A stretch of DNA of 64,000 nucleotides from NCBI RefSeq assembly GCF_000770635.1, contig NZ_AVBF01000012.1, positions 1 to 64,000 of the forward strand, given 5' to 3'. Below are positions 28,778 through 39,188 of this stretch, in pieces. Below the pieces are notes generated by a model, which saw only the letters and a program-made list of their open reading frames with translations, was not told where the DNA came from and searched no databases. Source of the DNA: Pontibacillus yanchengensis Y32 (lineage in GTDB: Bacteria; Bacillota; Bacilli; Bacillales; BH030062). Both the position numbers and the translations under genes were made by a program. Every line of letters begins with the position of its first letter. Positions within the stretch are counted from its first letter, which is position 1.

Positions 28778-29707
28778 TTATACATTTGCCTCAAACGTAA
28801 TATCCTTGCTCGTTAAAGTGACAAGCTCATGATGAGAGTACCGATTCTGTCTCATGACTCTCATCGCATGCTTTCGAATTGATTGTTCAATAATATTACG
28901 AATATAACGACCATTTGAAAAACTATGACCCTTTATCTGCTGTTTACGGATTAAGTGGTCCTTTAGTTTCCATTCAGCATCCTTAGCTAAAGCATACTCT
29001 CTTTCTGCAACCATTTTTCGAGCAATAGTTAACAATTCTTCAATTGTATAATCTTTAAATTCTAATATAATCGGAAAACGAGATTGTAAACCAGGATTCA
29101 AACGAAGAAATTGATCCATTTCATTAGGGTAACCAGCGAGCACTAATATAAAATCATTATGGGAATCTTCCATGTGCTTCACCATAGTATCAATTGCTTC
29201 CTTACCAAAATCCTTTTCTCCCCCACGTGCTAGCGAATAGGCTTCATCTACGAATAACACGCCACCCATAGCCTTTTTAATTAAATCTCTAGTTTTTTGA
29301 GCTGTATGCCCAATATATTCGCCAACTAAATCAGCTCGCTCAGCTTCAATGAAATGCCCTTTAGACAAGACATCCATTTCATGAAATAGCTTTGCAAGTT
29401 TCCTAGCTACGGTCGTTTTGCCCGTACCAGGATTACCTTTAAACATCATGTGCAATACTTGCTTAGATGGCTTCAAACCAGCTTCTTGACGCTTTTGATT
29501 CACTATAATGCTAGCATATATTTCTTTGATTGTACCCTTTAATTGGTCTAAACCAATAAATTCATCAAATTCATCGTCAATTGTTTGAAAAGGGTTTGTT
29601 AAGTATGAGTTCGAGGCCTTCCCTTGTGGTTTAGTCGTGGGCACTCGGCTCTCTTGAAGCGTTACATTGACTTGACCGTTCTTTTTATACGTTACTTGTG
29701 TATCCAC
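28778..29707 (-). CDS. spoVK: Stage V sporulation protein K (AAA+ ATPase)
   Basis: About 309 aa, single AAA+ module of CbbX type, close in pattern to B. subtilis SpoVK. Walker A is FKGNPGTGKTT, Walker B is VLFVDEAYSLARGGEKDFG, and the arginine-bearing NPGLQSRFP follows. SpoVK acts in the mother cell in spore maturation. The frame reaches an ATG at 29722, but the GTG at 29707 follows GAGGGGTGATAAC and is slightly preferred. Position between hfq and hflX is conserved. Confidence 0.95.
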   Translation of the reverse strand: MDTQVTYKKNGQVNVTLQESRVPTTKPQGKASNSYLTNPFQTIDDEFDEFIGLDQLKGTIKEIYASIIVNQKRQEAGLKPSKQVLHMMFKGNPGTGKTTVARKLAKLFHEMDVLSKGHFIEAERADLVGEYIGHTAQKTRDLIKKAMGGVLFVDEAYSLARGGEKDFGKEAIDTMVKHMEDSHNDFILVLAGYPNEMDQFLRLNPGLQSRFPIILEFKDYTIEELLTIARKMVAEREYALAKDAEWKLKDHLIRKQQIKGHSFSNGRYIRNIIEQSIRKHAMRVMRQNRYSHHELVTLTSKDITFEANV

Positions 29708-29785
29708 GTTATCACCCCTCATTCATCAACATTATACGCACAATGATAAGGATGTGTGATAATCGCCTATTTTTACTAAAAGAAG

Positions 29786-29815
29786 AAAAGCGAACGCCCG
29801 AGAGCATTCGCTTAG
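29786..29815 (-). terminator. Terminator after hfq
   Basis: Ten-bp stem (AAGCGAACGC with GCATTCGCTT, one G-U on the minus strand), followed on the minus strand by TTCTTCTTTT. Confidence 0.75.
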
Positions 29816-29823
29816 TGTAAAAC

Positions 29824-30048
29824 TTATTCCTTGTCCAATGTTACAGTTTTCATTGGAGCAAATGTTGAGATAGCATGTTTAAAGATTAATTGTTGCTTTC
29901 CATCCGCTTCTAGTAAAACGGTGAAATTATCAAAAGCTTTCACGACTCCGCGAAGCTGAAATCCGTTGGTTAAGAAGATGGTCACTTGTACGTGATCCTT
30001 CCGAATTTGATTAAGAAACTGATCTTGAATATTTACTGATTGCGCCAT
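29824..30048 (-). CDS. hfq: RNA chaperone Hfq
   Basis: 74 aa. Sm1 and Sm2 motifs are visible ([22 protein letters not shown] and FKHAISTF). Forms a hexameric ring binding small RNAs and poly(A/U). It is 44 bp after miaA and probably co-transcribed. The start ATG follows AGGAGGAAGTCTC. Confidence 0.97.
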   Translation of the reverse strand: MAQSVNIQDQFLNQIRKDHVQVTIFLTNGFQLRGVVKAFDNFTVLLEADGKQQLIFKHAISTFAPMKTVTLDKE

Positions 30049-30092
30049 GAGACTTCCTCCTCTTTTCTATCTGTATTGGTAACATTCGATGC

Positions 30093-31022
30093 TTATGGCA
30101 GCTTTCCTGCTAATTCATCCAAAATTTCTTCAAACTTTTTATTCACATTTTCTTCAGAAATGATGTACCAGTTTACGTCAAGCTTATTGCGAAAATAGGT
30201 TAATTGCCGTTTGGCATATCGTCTTGAGTGTAATTTCAAGTTTTCGATAGCTTCACTTAACGGTATATCTCCGTATATGTATGGGAGGAATTCTTTATAT
30301 CCTATCGCCTGTAAACTTTGTGCTGATTCTAGACCTTTACTGTACAAGGAATTCACTTCATTGACGAGACCCTCATGAATCATATTATCCACGCGGCGAT
30401 TGATACGAGTATAAAGTTCCTCACGATCCATATTCAAACCAATTAGAATAGGATCATATGGAGATTCTTGCTTCTGTTGCTGCTGATACTCAGTCATCGT
30501 AAGTCCTGATTTCTCATAGACTTCTAACGCCCGGATGACCCGACGTTTATTATTCGGGTGTACTTTATCAGCCTGTACAGGGTCCACTTTCTTTAACTTA
30601 TCATAAAGTGGGGCTATCCCTTCTTCTTCAATTTGCCTCTCCAGCATCGATACAAATTGTTGATCTCTTTGTTGCTCGGAAAATTGAAAGTCGTAAAGAA
30701 CAGATTGGATGTACAACCCTGTCCCTCCTACAATAACTGGCAGTTTTCCTTTGGCTGCTATTTCGTCAATATACCCTTGTACGAGTTGTTGGAATTCAGC
30801 AACAGAGAATGTCTCAGATGGATCTTTAATATCAACCATATAGTGTGGAATACCTTGTTTTTCTTCTTCTGTAACTTTCGCAGTCCCAATGTCCATCCCT
30901 TTATAGATTTGCATGGAATCACCACTTATGATTTCACCGTTAAAGCGTTTAGCTATTTCAACACTTAATTTAGTTTTACCTACTCCAGTAGGTCCAACTA
31001 CGGCGACAACAGGTTGCTTCAT
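30093..31022 (-). CDS. miaA: tRNA dimethylallyltransferase MiaA
   Basis: 309 aa. P-loop GPTGVGKTKLS at the N-terminus, catalytic GDSMQIYKGMDIGTAK and VGGTGLY motifs. It adds dimethylallyl to A37 of tRNAs reading U-starting codons; MiaB (37383-38945) then methylthiolates the same base. Upstream lie a TATAAT -10 element and an SOS-like box. It is 44 bp before hfq. Confidence 0.97.
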   Translation of the reverse strand: MKQPVVAVVGPTGVGKTKLSVEIAKRFNGEIISGDSMQIYKGMDIGTAKVTEEEKQGIPHYMVDIKDPSETFSVAEFQQLVQGYIDEIAAKGKLPVIVGGTGLYIQSVLYDFQFSEQQRDQQFVSMLERQIEEEGIAPLYDKLKKVDPVQADKVHPNNKRRVIRALEVYEKSGLTMTEYQQQQKQESPYDPILIGLNMDREELYTRINRRVDNMIHEGLVNEVNSLYSKGLESAQSLQAIGYKEFLPYIYGDIPLSEAIENLKLHSRRYAKRQLTYFRNKLDVNWYIISEENVNKKFEEILDELAGKLP

Positions 31023-31045
31023 ACGTGCACCCCTATCCTAGATTT

Positions 31046-31059
31046 CGAACATTCGTTCT
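31046..31059. promoter_or_regulatory. LexA-type (SOS) box upstream of miaA-hfq
   Basis: CGAACATTCGTTCT, identical over 14 bases to box 1 in the lexA region. It lies just downstream of a minus-strand TATAAT and 24 bp before the miaA start, a position where a repressor would block transcription. Confidence 0.7.
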
Positions 31060-31062
31060 ATA

Positions 31063-31068
31063 TTATAC
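31063..31068 (-). promoter_or_regulatory. Probable miaA promoter -10
   Basis: Minus-strand TATAAT directly upstream of the SOS-like box. The -35 (TTTTAT at 17 bp) is poor. Confidence 0.5.
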
Positions 31069-31169
31069 ACGGATTTTCATAAGAATAAAAGGAATAGCTC
31101 CCCTTAAACATAAATAATCATATACCATCAATATACTTCTAATTAAGGAGAGGACTCCCTTTCTAGTTA

Positions 31170-31376
31170 TTAATGCTGTTCCTGGTCCAAAGTAGCTTTC
31201 ACAATTTCAATTATTTTAGGTGAAACAGTTTCTGGATCAATCATCCCATCCTTAGCTGTTTTTACTTGATCTAAATCCTGTTCAATTTCCCGTTGAACGG
31301 ACCCTAGATCCACCTGTCCACCTTCTAAAACGTATTTCAAAGCATATACACGCTCATGAAGAAGTTCTCTATTCAT
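31170..31376 (-). CDS. Small unknown protein between mutL and miaA
   Basis: 68 aa, acidic and helical, no Cys, no membrane segment, no recognised family. The start ATG has the strong site AAGGAGGTACAGT, and the gene follows mutL by 21 bp, so it is probably the last gene of the mutS-mutL operon. Function unknown. Confidence 0.75.
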   Translation of the reverse strand: MNRELLHERVYALKYVLEGGQVDLGSVQREIEQDLDQVKTAKDGMIDPETVSPKIIEIVKATLDQEQH

Positions 31377-31397
31377 ACTGTACCTCCTTTTCGGTTA

Positions 31398-33257
31398 CTA
31401 CATTACTCGTTTAAACATTTTTTCCATCTCATATTCTGAGAAATGAACTATAATAGGACGTCCATGTGGACAAGTAAAGGGATCCGTTGACAGTCGTAAG
31501 TCTTCTAATAATTTTGTCATATCTCCATCATTTAAATAATGATTTGCTTTTATAGATCGTTTACAAGACATAAGGGTAGCCGCTTCTTCCCGAAGAGTTA
31601 ATACATCAACCTTTTGTTCATTTAAAACTTGATCAATCATTTCCTGGATTACTTCTTGTTCATGCCCTTTCGGGAACCATTGTGGATGGGAGCGAACAAT
31701 AAAAGTCTTATCTCCGAAAGGTTCCAGAAATAATCCGACTTTCGCCAAATCCTCAAGATGATTTTCGATCAATATAGCCTCTGCCTTTGTAAACTCGAAA
31801 GTCATTGGCATTAACAATTCCTGAACCTCTTTTTCTGGTACAGCTAATTTATCTCGGAAAAATTCATATTTAATACGTTCCTGCGCAGCATGCTGATCCA
31901 CGATGTAAAGTCCATTCTCATTCTGAGCTAGTATATACGTTCCGTGTAATTGACCTATCGGATACATAACAGGGACTCTAGATGTTTTACCAGGTGAAAT
32001 GGATTCCTCCTGTTTAGTCTCATTACCTTCTTCTTTACTAGAAGAGGATACTATAGCAGTCTCAATAGGGTCAGGTTCTGTTTCCTGCTCCAACCATGAA
32101 GGTGTAGGGGCAGACTCCCGTACCAATGGATGTTCAGGTTTTATTTTCTGTTCCCTTTCGTCTGTGGAAGTGGAACGTTCCTTTTCAGATGAATCTAATG
32201 AAAAAGATTCTTGTACAGATGTATCTTTTGTTTTGGTTCGTTGTGGAGGTTGATCCACTTCTGGGATTAGCGTTTGTTGCTTAAACACTTTCGTTACAGC
32301 ATCTCTTACCGCATCAAATAATTCCTTTTCTTTACTGAATCTTACTTCTAATTTAGCTGGATGAACATTGACATCAACAAGGACTGGATCCATGTCTATT
32401 TGCAAGACTACTAATGGATAACGACCTATAGGAAGTAATGTATGATAACCCTGCAGAATAGCCTTGTTGACAGCTGGATTGCGAATATATCGCCCATTAA
32501 TAACGGTCGAAATGTAATTTCTAGACGCACGAGTAACTTCAGGCTTGGCAATATAACCTTTTATTGTAAAGTCAAGTGTTTCATGTTCGATAGCAATCAT
32601 TTTTTTCGCTGTATTCATCCCATAGATTTGAGCAATGACTTGCAATACATCACCCCGACCATTGGTTTGAAATAAGCGTTTTTCATTATGCCAACATTCA
32701 AACCGAACTTCTGGATGAGAAAGAGCCATTCGATTTAAAACATCTGTAATATGACCAAGCTCTGTATGAATCGTCTTCATGTATTTAAGTCTGGCAGGGG
32801 TATTGAAAAATAATTCTTCTACCGTTATTTCAGATCCTTGCCTGGCATCACTTTTATCTTTTTCTTTTAATTGGCCACCTTCTAGATAGAGATGTGTTCC
32901 AGCTTCATCTCCAGTAGATGTTTTTAGTGTTAAGCGACTTACAGCAGCAATACTTGCGAGGGCTTCCCCCCTAAATCCTAGCGTCTGAACACGAAACAGA
33001 TCATTTTCATCAATAATCTTACTTGTAGCATGACGAAGGAAAGCCCGCTCGCAATCATCTTCCGACATACCACTTCCATTGTCCATGATTTTAATTCTTG
33101 AAAGCCCAGCCTCTTCTAGCTCCACTTTCACCCAGCTACTGCCAGCATCAATACTATTTTCTAATAATTCTTTCACAACCGATGAAGGGCGTTCGACCAC
33201 TTCACCGGCTGCTATTTTGTTTGCCAACGTATCTGGCATTTGACGGATGGTTGCCAA
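31398..33257 (-). CDS. mutL: DNA mismatch repair protein MutL
   Basis: 619 aa. The N-terminal GHKL ATPase shows [16 protein letters not shown] and GFRGEAL. A variable acidic linker (about 335-430) follows. The C-terminal endonuclease domain has [24 protein letters not shown] and CPHGRP, so this is a nicking MutL as in B. subtilis. It lies 17 bp after mutS. Confidence 0.97.
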   Translation of the reverse strand: MATIRQMPDTLANKIAAGEVVERPSSVVKELLENSIDAGSSWVKVELEEAGLSRIKIMDNGSGMSEDDCERAFLRHATSKIIDENDLFRVQTLGFRGEALASIAAVSRLTLKTSTGDEAGTHLYLEGGQLKEKDKSDARQGSEITVEELFFNTPARLKYMKTIHTELGHITDVLNRMALSHPEVRFECWHNEKRLFQTNGRGDVLQVIAQIYGMNTAKKMIAIEHETLDFTIKGYIAKPEVTRASRNYISTVINGRYIRNPAVNKAILQGYHTLLPIGRYPLVVLQIDMDPVLVDVNVHPAKLEVRFSKEKELFDAVRDAVTKVFKQQTLIPEVDQPPQRTKTKDTSVQESFSLDSSEKERSTSTDEREQKIKPEHPLVRESAPTPSWLEQETEPDPIETAIVSSSSKEEGNETKQEESISPGKTSRVPVMYPIGQLHGTYILAQNENGLYIVDQHAAQERIKYEFFRDKLAVPEKEVQELLMPMTFEFTKAEAILIENHLEDLAKVGLFLEPFGDKTFIVRSHPQWFPKGHEQEVIQEMIDQVLNEQKVDVLTLREEAATLMSCKRSIKANHYLNDGDMTKLLEDLRLSTDPFTCPHGRPIIVHFSEYEMEKMFKRVM

Positions 33258-33274
33258 CGTGCTCCCTCCTTTTA

Positions 33275-35875
33275 TTATTGTTTCTTAAGCTGTTTCTGTA
33301 ACTGATACAAATGATTCATGGCTTCTATAGGGTTTAACTCTAAAAGGTCTAAGTCCTTCAGTTGTTGAATCACTTTGGTTTCATCCTTTGTATTCATTTG
33401 TTCCGCTTCAACTTGCACAGTTTTTTCTTTTGGTTCAAATAACGTAAGCTGTTGGTCCTCTTCAAGACTATAAGAGGGGGACTCACTCATTTCAGATGAA
33501 CCTTCTAATTGCTTTAGAATTGCATTGGCCCGGTCGATAAGAGGTTCCGGTAATTCGGCTAATTTTGCTACATGAATGCCGTAACTCTCATCAGCAGCCC
33601 CTTTTTGAATTTGATGAAGGAAGACAACCTTCCCTTCGTACTCTTCAGCTCGTACATGAACATTGGTTAAATGGTTTAAGGAGTTTTCTAGTTCCGTTAG
33701 TTCATGGTAATGAGTAGAGAATAACGTCTTGGCACCAATATGCTCATGAATGTATTCCACGATAGCTTGTGCTAATGCCATACCATCATAGGTGCTTGTT
33801 CCGCGTCCAATTTCATCCAATAAAATCAGACTTCGATCGGTAGCTTTTGTTAAAGCATGCTTAGCTTCCATCATTTCCACCATAAACGTACTTTGTCCTG
33901 ACACTAAATCGTCGGCCGCACCGATTCTGGTGAATATTTGATCAAAAATCGGTAGTCGAGCATAGGAACATGGAACAAAACAACCAATCTGGCCCATAAC
34001 AGCTGTTAAAGCTAGCTGCCGCATATACGTGCTTTTACCACTCATGTTCGGACCTGTAATAAGCAATATATCTGACTCATCTTGCATATTCACATCATTT
34101 GGCACAAACGTATCATCTTTCATAACCTTTTCTACAACAGGATGGCGTCCTTGTTCGATGTAAATATCCCGATTGTCCACTAACTCTGGTCTTGCATATT
34201 GGTTTTGTTCGCTTACCGTTGCAAAACCTTGAAGCACATCAATGCTACATATTTGCTCTGCAAGTTGTTGTAGTGAAGGAATATACGCCTTCACTTGATC
34301 TCGCACCTTAAGAAACATATCGTATTCCAGATCTACACTTTTTTCTTGTGCTTCAAGAATTAACGATTCTTTTTCTTTAAGCTCTGGTGTAATATACCGC
34401 TCTGCATTGGTAAGGGTTTGTTTTCGTTCATACCGTCCTTCAGGAAGATGGTGTAAATTTGCTTTTGTTACTTCAATATAATAACCAAAAACGCGATTAT
34501 AACCAACTTTTAGTGATTTGATATTGGTCGCTTCCCGTTCTTTCCTCTCTAATTCGGCTATCCACTGTTTACCATTGCGTGCTGCATCACGGTAGTCATC
34601 CAGTTGATTATTAAAGCCATCTTTAATTAACCCACCTTCTTTAATGGTAATGGGAGGATCATCATAAATGCTCTCATCCAACAATTGATAAACCTCTTGT
34701 AGAGGGTGTAATTGATCACCTAGTTTTTTTAATTCAGGCTGGGAGAATGAGCGAAGAATAGACTTAATTTCTGGTATTTTACCAATTGATTGCTTTAATT
34801 GAATGAGGTCTCTTGCGTTCACATTTCCATAAGAAACACGACCAGCTAATCTTTCAAGGTCATAGACAGATTGGAGAGCCTCTCTCAGTGTTTCCCGCTC
34901 AAAGAACTGTTCCAAAAACCCTTCAACTTGATTATATCTCTCTTCAATTAACTGCTTCTTTAATAAAGGGCGTTCTATCCATTTTTTTAACATTCTTGAT
35001 CCCATTGATGTAACCGTATGGTCTAACACCCAAAGTAAACTACCTTTCTTCCCTTGTTTACGTATCGTTTCCATTAACTCTAGGTTTCTTTTTGAGTACA
35101 TATCAAGTTTCATAAATTGATTTAATTCAATATATTGTACTTCTTTTAAGTGTTCCATCGATCGCTTTTGGGTTTCTTGAATATAATAAAAAAGTCTTCC
35201 AAAGCCAATTTTCAATTTATCTTGATGTAAGTGTTGAATAAGAGATTGATAGTCTTCTGTTATCTCAGTGCGATCTTCCTTAGATATAGTCACTCCTAAA
35301 CGATCTTGTAAAGAAGTTTGGAATTCAGCGGATAAATCAGTAGGTACCACAATTTCTTTAACAGGGCGATTAAACAACTCACTTAGCACACCATCAAATC
35401 CATCTGTGAGCATAGCAACACTATTCTCTCCCGTGGTTAAATCATTGTATGCAATGACAAAAGTTCCATCATCAAATGGAGTTAAAGAAGCAAGGTAGTT
35501 ATTCTCTTCTTCATCAAGCATAACACCATCCATTACTGTTCCAGGAGTTACAAGCTGCACTACTTCTCGCCTCACGACTCCTTTAGCTTCTTTTGGATCC
35601 TCCACTTGCTCACAAATAGCTACTTTGTATCCTTTCTCCACAAGGTTCTTTATGTAGTTAGCTGCGGAATGATACGGTACACCACACATTGGAATGCGCC
35701 CGTCTTCCCCACCTTCGCGACTTGTTAATGTTATTTCTAATTCTTGAGCGGCTTTTGTGGCATCCTCAAAGAATAATTCATAAAAATCTCCTAAACGGAA
35801 AAATAAAAAGGCATCTTTTTGTTGAGCCTTTATCTTCAAATATTGCTGCATCATTGGTGTATAGTTTGCCATCAT
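33275..35875 (-). CDS. mutS: DNA mismatch repair protein MutS
   Basis: 866 aa. Mismatch-reading Phe-X-Glu motif in GDFYELFF near residue 30, Walker [10 protein letters not shown], Walker [12 protein letters not shown] and a C-terminal QLTLF beta-clamp-binding motif. It detects mismatches and recruits MutL. Two start ATGs lie in tandem after GGAGGATAC; either is possible. Confidence 0.98.
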   Translation of the reverse strand: MMANYTPMMQQYLKIKAQQKDAFLFFRLGDFYELFFEDATKAAQELEITLTSREGGEDGRIPMCGVPYHSAANYIKNLVEKGYKVAICEQVEDPKEAKGVVRREVVQLVTPGTVMDGVMLDEEENNYLASLTPFDDGTFVIAYNDLTTGENSVAMLTDGFDGVLSELFNRPVKEIVVPTDLSAEFQTSLQDRLGVTISKEDRTEITEDYQSLIQHLHQDKLKIGFGRLFYYIQETQKRSMEHLKEVQYIELNQFMKLDMYSKRNLELMETIRKQGKKGSLLWVLDHTVTSMGSRMLKKWIERPLLKKQLIEERYNQVEGFLEQFFERETLREALQSVYDLERLAGRVSYGNVNARDLIQLKQSIGKIPEIKSILRSFSQPELKKLGDQLHPLQEVYQLLDESIYDDPPITIKEGGLIKDGFNNQLDDYRDAARNGKQWIAELERKEREATNIKSLKVGYNRVFGYYIEVTKANLHHLPEGRYERKQTLTNAERYITPELKEKESLILEAQEKSVDLEYDMFLKVRDQVKAYIPSLQQLAEQICSIDVLQGFATVSEQNQYARPELVDNRDIYIEQGRHPVVEKVMKDDTFVPNDVNMQDESDILLITGPNMSGKSTYMRQLALTAVMGQIGCFVPCSYARLPIFDQIFTRIGAADDLVSGQSTFMVEMMEAKHALTKATDRSLILLDEIGRGTSTYDGMALAQAIVEYIHEHIGAKTLFSTHYHELTELENSLNHLTNVHVRAEEYEGKVVFLHQIQKGAADESYGIHVAKLAELPEPLIDRANAILKQLEGSSEMSESPSYSLEEDQQLTLFEPKEKTVQVEAEQMNTKDETKVIQQLKDLDLLELNPIEAMNHLYQLQKQLKKQ

Positions 35876-36067
35876 GTATCCTCCAACATGGATATTTTCT
35901 CATAACCTTTATTATATCATATCGAAATCGTTGTCTCTAACCGATGAAATTATGTAGATGTGAAAGCTTAAGTAAGCTTTGCAAACACCATCTAGCTTAG
36001 AAAAGGTCGTAAACCGGTTAATTTTTACCACGAATTGGGTGTTATAGAATTATAACTCAAAACTCAA

Positions 36068-36112
36068 AAAAAAGAGACCTGACTGCCACATAAAGGCATG
36101 TCAGATCTTTAT
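36068..36112 (-). terminator. Terminator after cotE
   Basis: Imperfect stem (AAAGAtCTGAC-TGCC with GGCAGTCAGgTCT) followed on the minus strand by eight Ts. Confidence 0.8.
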
Positions 36113-36167
36113 TTTTTCCTAACAAAAAGACCCTCCACATGTTGTAAAGGGCCATTGATTCCCTGCC

Positions 36168-36728
36168 TTATTCCTCTTCTTCATGAGCAAGGAAATCTGG
36201 ATCAACACTTGAAAAATCATCGCTTGAAATATCATAGTGCCAGTCGTCATCATCATGTAGACATCCATCTGGATCTACTTTGACACATAGTTTTGTTTCT
36301 CCGACAACTTCTACGATAAATTCACGCTCTACCTCAACAACAATTTTATGTCCTTGGTTAGCAATACGCGCTTCCAAACAATTTGGTTGCTGTACCACAC
36401 GAGCAAGCACTTCAAAATCGCAATCTAAGCAGTTTTCATCTTTGACTGATAGAGGAACTCTATCGGTGTAATGAACCTTCTCTGTCACAACCTCTGTTTT
36501 GGTATTATCATTATAAGAATACCAAACATTGATGTCATAACTACCTAAAACCTCTACGTAATCGCCCTTTTTCTTTGCATTATAAATGTGGTTGATAACC
36601 CAGCACCCTAAAATGCTTGTTGGGCGATGAGATGGTGTAACAGTATTAGTATCCTGCGTAAATTTACGCCCTTTACCACACACTGCCTTTGTTATGATCT
36701 CACGATACTCTTGATCAAAAAATGACAT
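36168..36728 (-). CDS. cotE: Outer spore coat protein CotE
   Basis: 186 aa, CotE family. Patterns such as YREIITKAVCGKGRKFTQ, SILGCWVINH and VWYSYNDNTKTEVVTEKV are close to B. subtilis CotE, and the C-terminus is acidic. CotE is made in the mother cell and organises the outer coat. The frame extends to 36833, but the ATG at 36728 follows GGAGGAGGTT and gives the family N-terminus. It is conserved between ricA and mutS. Confidence 0.96.
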   Translation of the reverse strand: MSFFDQEYREIITKAVCGKGRKFTQDTNTVTPSHRPTSILGCWVINHIYNAKKKGDYVEVLGSYDINVWYSYNDNTKTEVVTEKVHYTDRVPLSVKDENCLDCDFEVLARVVQQPNCLEARIANQGHKIVVEVEREFIVEVVGETKLCVKVDPDGCLHDDDDWHYDISSDDFSSVDPDFLAHEEEE

Positions 36729-36907
36729 GAGAGCCCAACCTCCTCCTTCTTTGTTCATTGACATCCTATGCGAGACATTAGCCCGAAGTGCAAAAAGGAA
36801 TGAAAAAAACTCACAATCATAGCAAATGAACAAAACAATTTTCGTTCCTAGTTCATTCTATGCAAGCGCCCATAAAAATGTACGAAAAGTTGAGGAAAGT
36901 CCATAAA

Positions 36908-36938
36908 AAAAGAACATCCTTTGATTAGGATGTTCTTT
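36908..36938 (-). terminator. Terminator after ricA
   Basis: Stem AAAGAACATCCT with AGGATGTTCTTT around six bases, flanked by an A-run. Confidence 0.88.
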
Positions 36939-36950
36939 CTGTAAAGAAAA

Positions 36951-37379
36951 TTAATGGTCACAAGAGTCGCCAGTATCAAGGGAAGAGCCTGTTGTACCTT
37001 GTAAAAGGTCCCCACCTGTTTCACGAATAATTTCATTCGTAACTTCATTTGCTATCGTGCTTGTAACAAGTTGTAAAAAGTCATTCACATCTGTTTGTGT
37101 TTCTTTAAATTCCTGAACAACAGGAATGGCATCTAACTCTCCCTGTAATCGATCAATTTCTGCTTCTACTTTTTTCAAGGCTTGTGTTTTTTCATAATAT
37201 TGAAAGTTAACTGCTTGTTTCTGCAAAGCTTTAATACGACTAATATAATCTTGCACTTTCTTATTGTCATTAATTTTTGCTTCTACTTGCTTAAAACGAT
37301 CAATTTCATCAGTTTCACTCATCGCTTTTGCTAGACCTTGCGCTCTTTCAATTACTTCCTCGCGTGTATAATTTGCCAT
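36951..37379 (-). CDS. ricA: RicA (YmcA), Ric complex subunit
   Basis: 142 aa, all-helical YlbF/YmcA family. The C-terminus TGDSCDH carries the single Cys that fits a role in the Fe-S clusters of the RicA-RicF-RicT complex. In B. subtilis the complex works with RNase Y in mRNA processing and affects the phosphorelay, biofilm and competence. RNase Y is encoded at 49784-51343. It lies 3 bp after miaB. Confidence 0.95.
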   Translation of the reverse strand: MANYTREEVIERAQGLAKAMSETDEIDRFKQVEAKINDNKKVQDYISRIKALQKQAVNFQYYEKTQALKKVEAEIDRLQGELDAIPVVQEFKETQTDVNDFLQLVTSTIANEVTNEIIRETGGDLLQGTTGSSLDTGDSCDH

Positions 37380-37382
37380 CTG

Positions 37383-38945
37383 TTATTTCACCTCTGCTGT
37401 TTCTAACAGTTCTCCATCAAGAGACCATGTTTTTGCATTCGTAATTTTTACTTTTACAATTTCACCAATTGTAGAACGTGGAGCACGGAAATTAACGAGC
37501 TTGTTGCGGTGAGTATGACCAGCTAAGACATCAGCGTTTTTCTTACTCTCACCTTCCACTAACACCTCTACAATTTCTCCTTCATATTTCTTCATTGCTT
37601 GCGCCGCCTGATGGTTAACTACAGCATTCAAGCGTTGTAACCGTTCCTTCTTCACATCCATTGGAACATTATCTTGCATCTTAGCGGCAGGAGTTCCTTC
37701 TCTAGGAGAATAAATGAAGGTATAAGCCCCTTCGAAACCGACTTCTTCAACTAATGAGAGCGTTTCTTGGAACTGTTCTTCCGTTTCGTTAGGGAAGCCT
37801 ACAATAATGTCAGTTGTTAGTGTAGCGTTTGGCATCGCTTCACGAATTTTATCTACTAACTCTAGATAACGTTCACGTGTATATTTACGAGCCATGATTT
37901 TTAGAACCTCAGAGCTTCCTGATTGTACGGGAAGATGAATATGATCTAGAAGATTACCACCCTGAGCTAATACTTCAATCAAACGATCATCAAAGTCACG
38001 AGGATGGGAGGTCGTAAATCGCACACGTGGAATATCAATTTTGTGAATTTCATTCATTAAGTCACCAAGACCAAAGGTACGATCCTCAAAATCCTTCCCA
38101 TAAGCATTTACGTTTTGACCAAGAAGCGTAACCTCTTTGTAACCTTGCGCTGCTAGCTGGCGTACTTCTTGGATGATGTCTTCAGGTAAACGACTTCGCT
38201 CTTTTCCTCGCGTGTACGGAACAATACAGTACGTACAGAACTTGTCACAACCGTACATGATATTAACCCATGCTTTTATGTTTCCTTTACGTTGACGAGG
38301 GAGGTTTTCTACGATGTCGCCCTCTTTTGACCAAACTTCCACAACCATTTCTTTACCAAAGATCGCTTCTTGTACAAGCTGAGGTAAACGATGGATGTTA
38401 TGTGTACCGAAAATAAGGTCTACGAATTGGTGCTTTTGAAGAATGCGATTGACTACGGATTCTTCTTGTGACATACAGCCACATACGCCTAAAATCAGGT
38501 CTGGTTTTTCACGTTTCAATGCCTTCAGATGCCCAATTTCACCAAACACTTTATTTTCAGCATTCTCACGAATTGCGCATGTATTTAATAAAATGATATC
38601 TGCTTCATGCTGATCTGTCGTGGACTCATAGCCCATCTCTGACAATATACCAGCCATAACTTCCGTATCATGTTCGTTCATCTGACATCCGTACGTACGA
38701 ATCAAGAATTTCTTTCCTTCTCCAATACCTTGAATGTCTTCAGGAATTTCAAAGTCATAATGAACATTTACATCTTCTTTCCCACGCTTTTTAGCGCTTT
38801 TTAAAGAAGGAGGTTGATACGTGCTCTCAAAATATTTCGCAAAGTCTTCAGATGTTTTTTCACTTAACGGTTTATCCTCGACGGATTTTTTGTCCGCTGG
38901 ATTGTCCTTTATTTGATTCATTTCTTTTCTCTGTTGTTCATTCAT
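37383..38945 (-). CDS. miaB: tRNA-2-methylthio-N6-dimethylallyladenosine synthase MiaB
   Basis: 520 aa radical SAM methylthiotransferase. Auxiliary cluster cysteines are in [17 protein letters not shown] and CGCMSQEE, the SAM cluster is CDKFCTYC, and a C-terminal TRAM domain follows. It converts i6A37 to ms2i6A37 in tRNA. It has a ~65-residue N-terminal extension typical of Bacillus MiaB. The start ATG follows AAAGGAGTTCTCTGA. Confidence 0.97.
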   Translation of the reverse strand: MNEQQRKEMNQIKDNPADKKSVEDKPLSEKTSEDFAKYFESTYQPPSLKSAKKRGKEDVNVHYDFEIPEDIQGIGEGKKFLIRTYGCQMNEHDTEVMAGILSEMGYESTTDQHEADIILLNTCAIRENAENKVFGEIGHLKALKREKPDLILGVCGCMSQEESVVNRILQKHQFVDLIFGTHNIHRLPQLVQEAIFGKEMVVEVWSKEGDIVENLPRQRKGNIKAWVNIMYGCDKFCTYCIVPYTRGKERSRLPEDIIQEVRQLAAQGYKEVTLLGQNVNAYGKDFEDRTFGLGDLMNEIHKIDIPRVRFTTSHPRDFDDRLIEVLAQGGNLLDHIHLPVQSGSSEVLKIMARKYTRERYLELVDKIREAMPNATLTTDIIVGFPNETEEQFQETLSLVEEVGFEGAYTFIYSPREGTPAAKMQDNVPMDVKKERLQRLNAVVNHQAAQAMKKYEGEIVEVLVEGESKKNADVLAGHTHRNKLVNFRAPRSTIGEIVKVKITNAKTWSLDGELLETAEVK

Positions 38946-39188
38946 TCAGAGAACTCCTTTCACACGATCTCTCTAACTGTAATATTATATCAGTCTCAAA
39001 GATAAAAATAAAGATTTCGTTGTAAAGAAGGTTTGGTTAACAGAACATTATTAAAACTTGAATAATACTACTTTAGCGAATGACACCCTTTCTTCGGTAT
39101 AAAAGGCATAAACTTGAAGACTTGGATTTGAGATAATTTGGGTTTCTGAGTAATTAACTGTCATAAAATGAGGAATGTTTCCTTAGCT

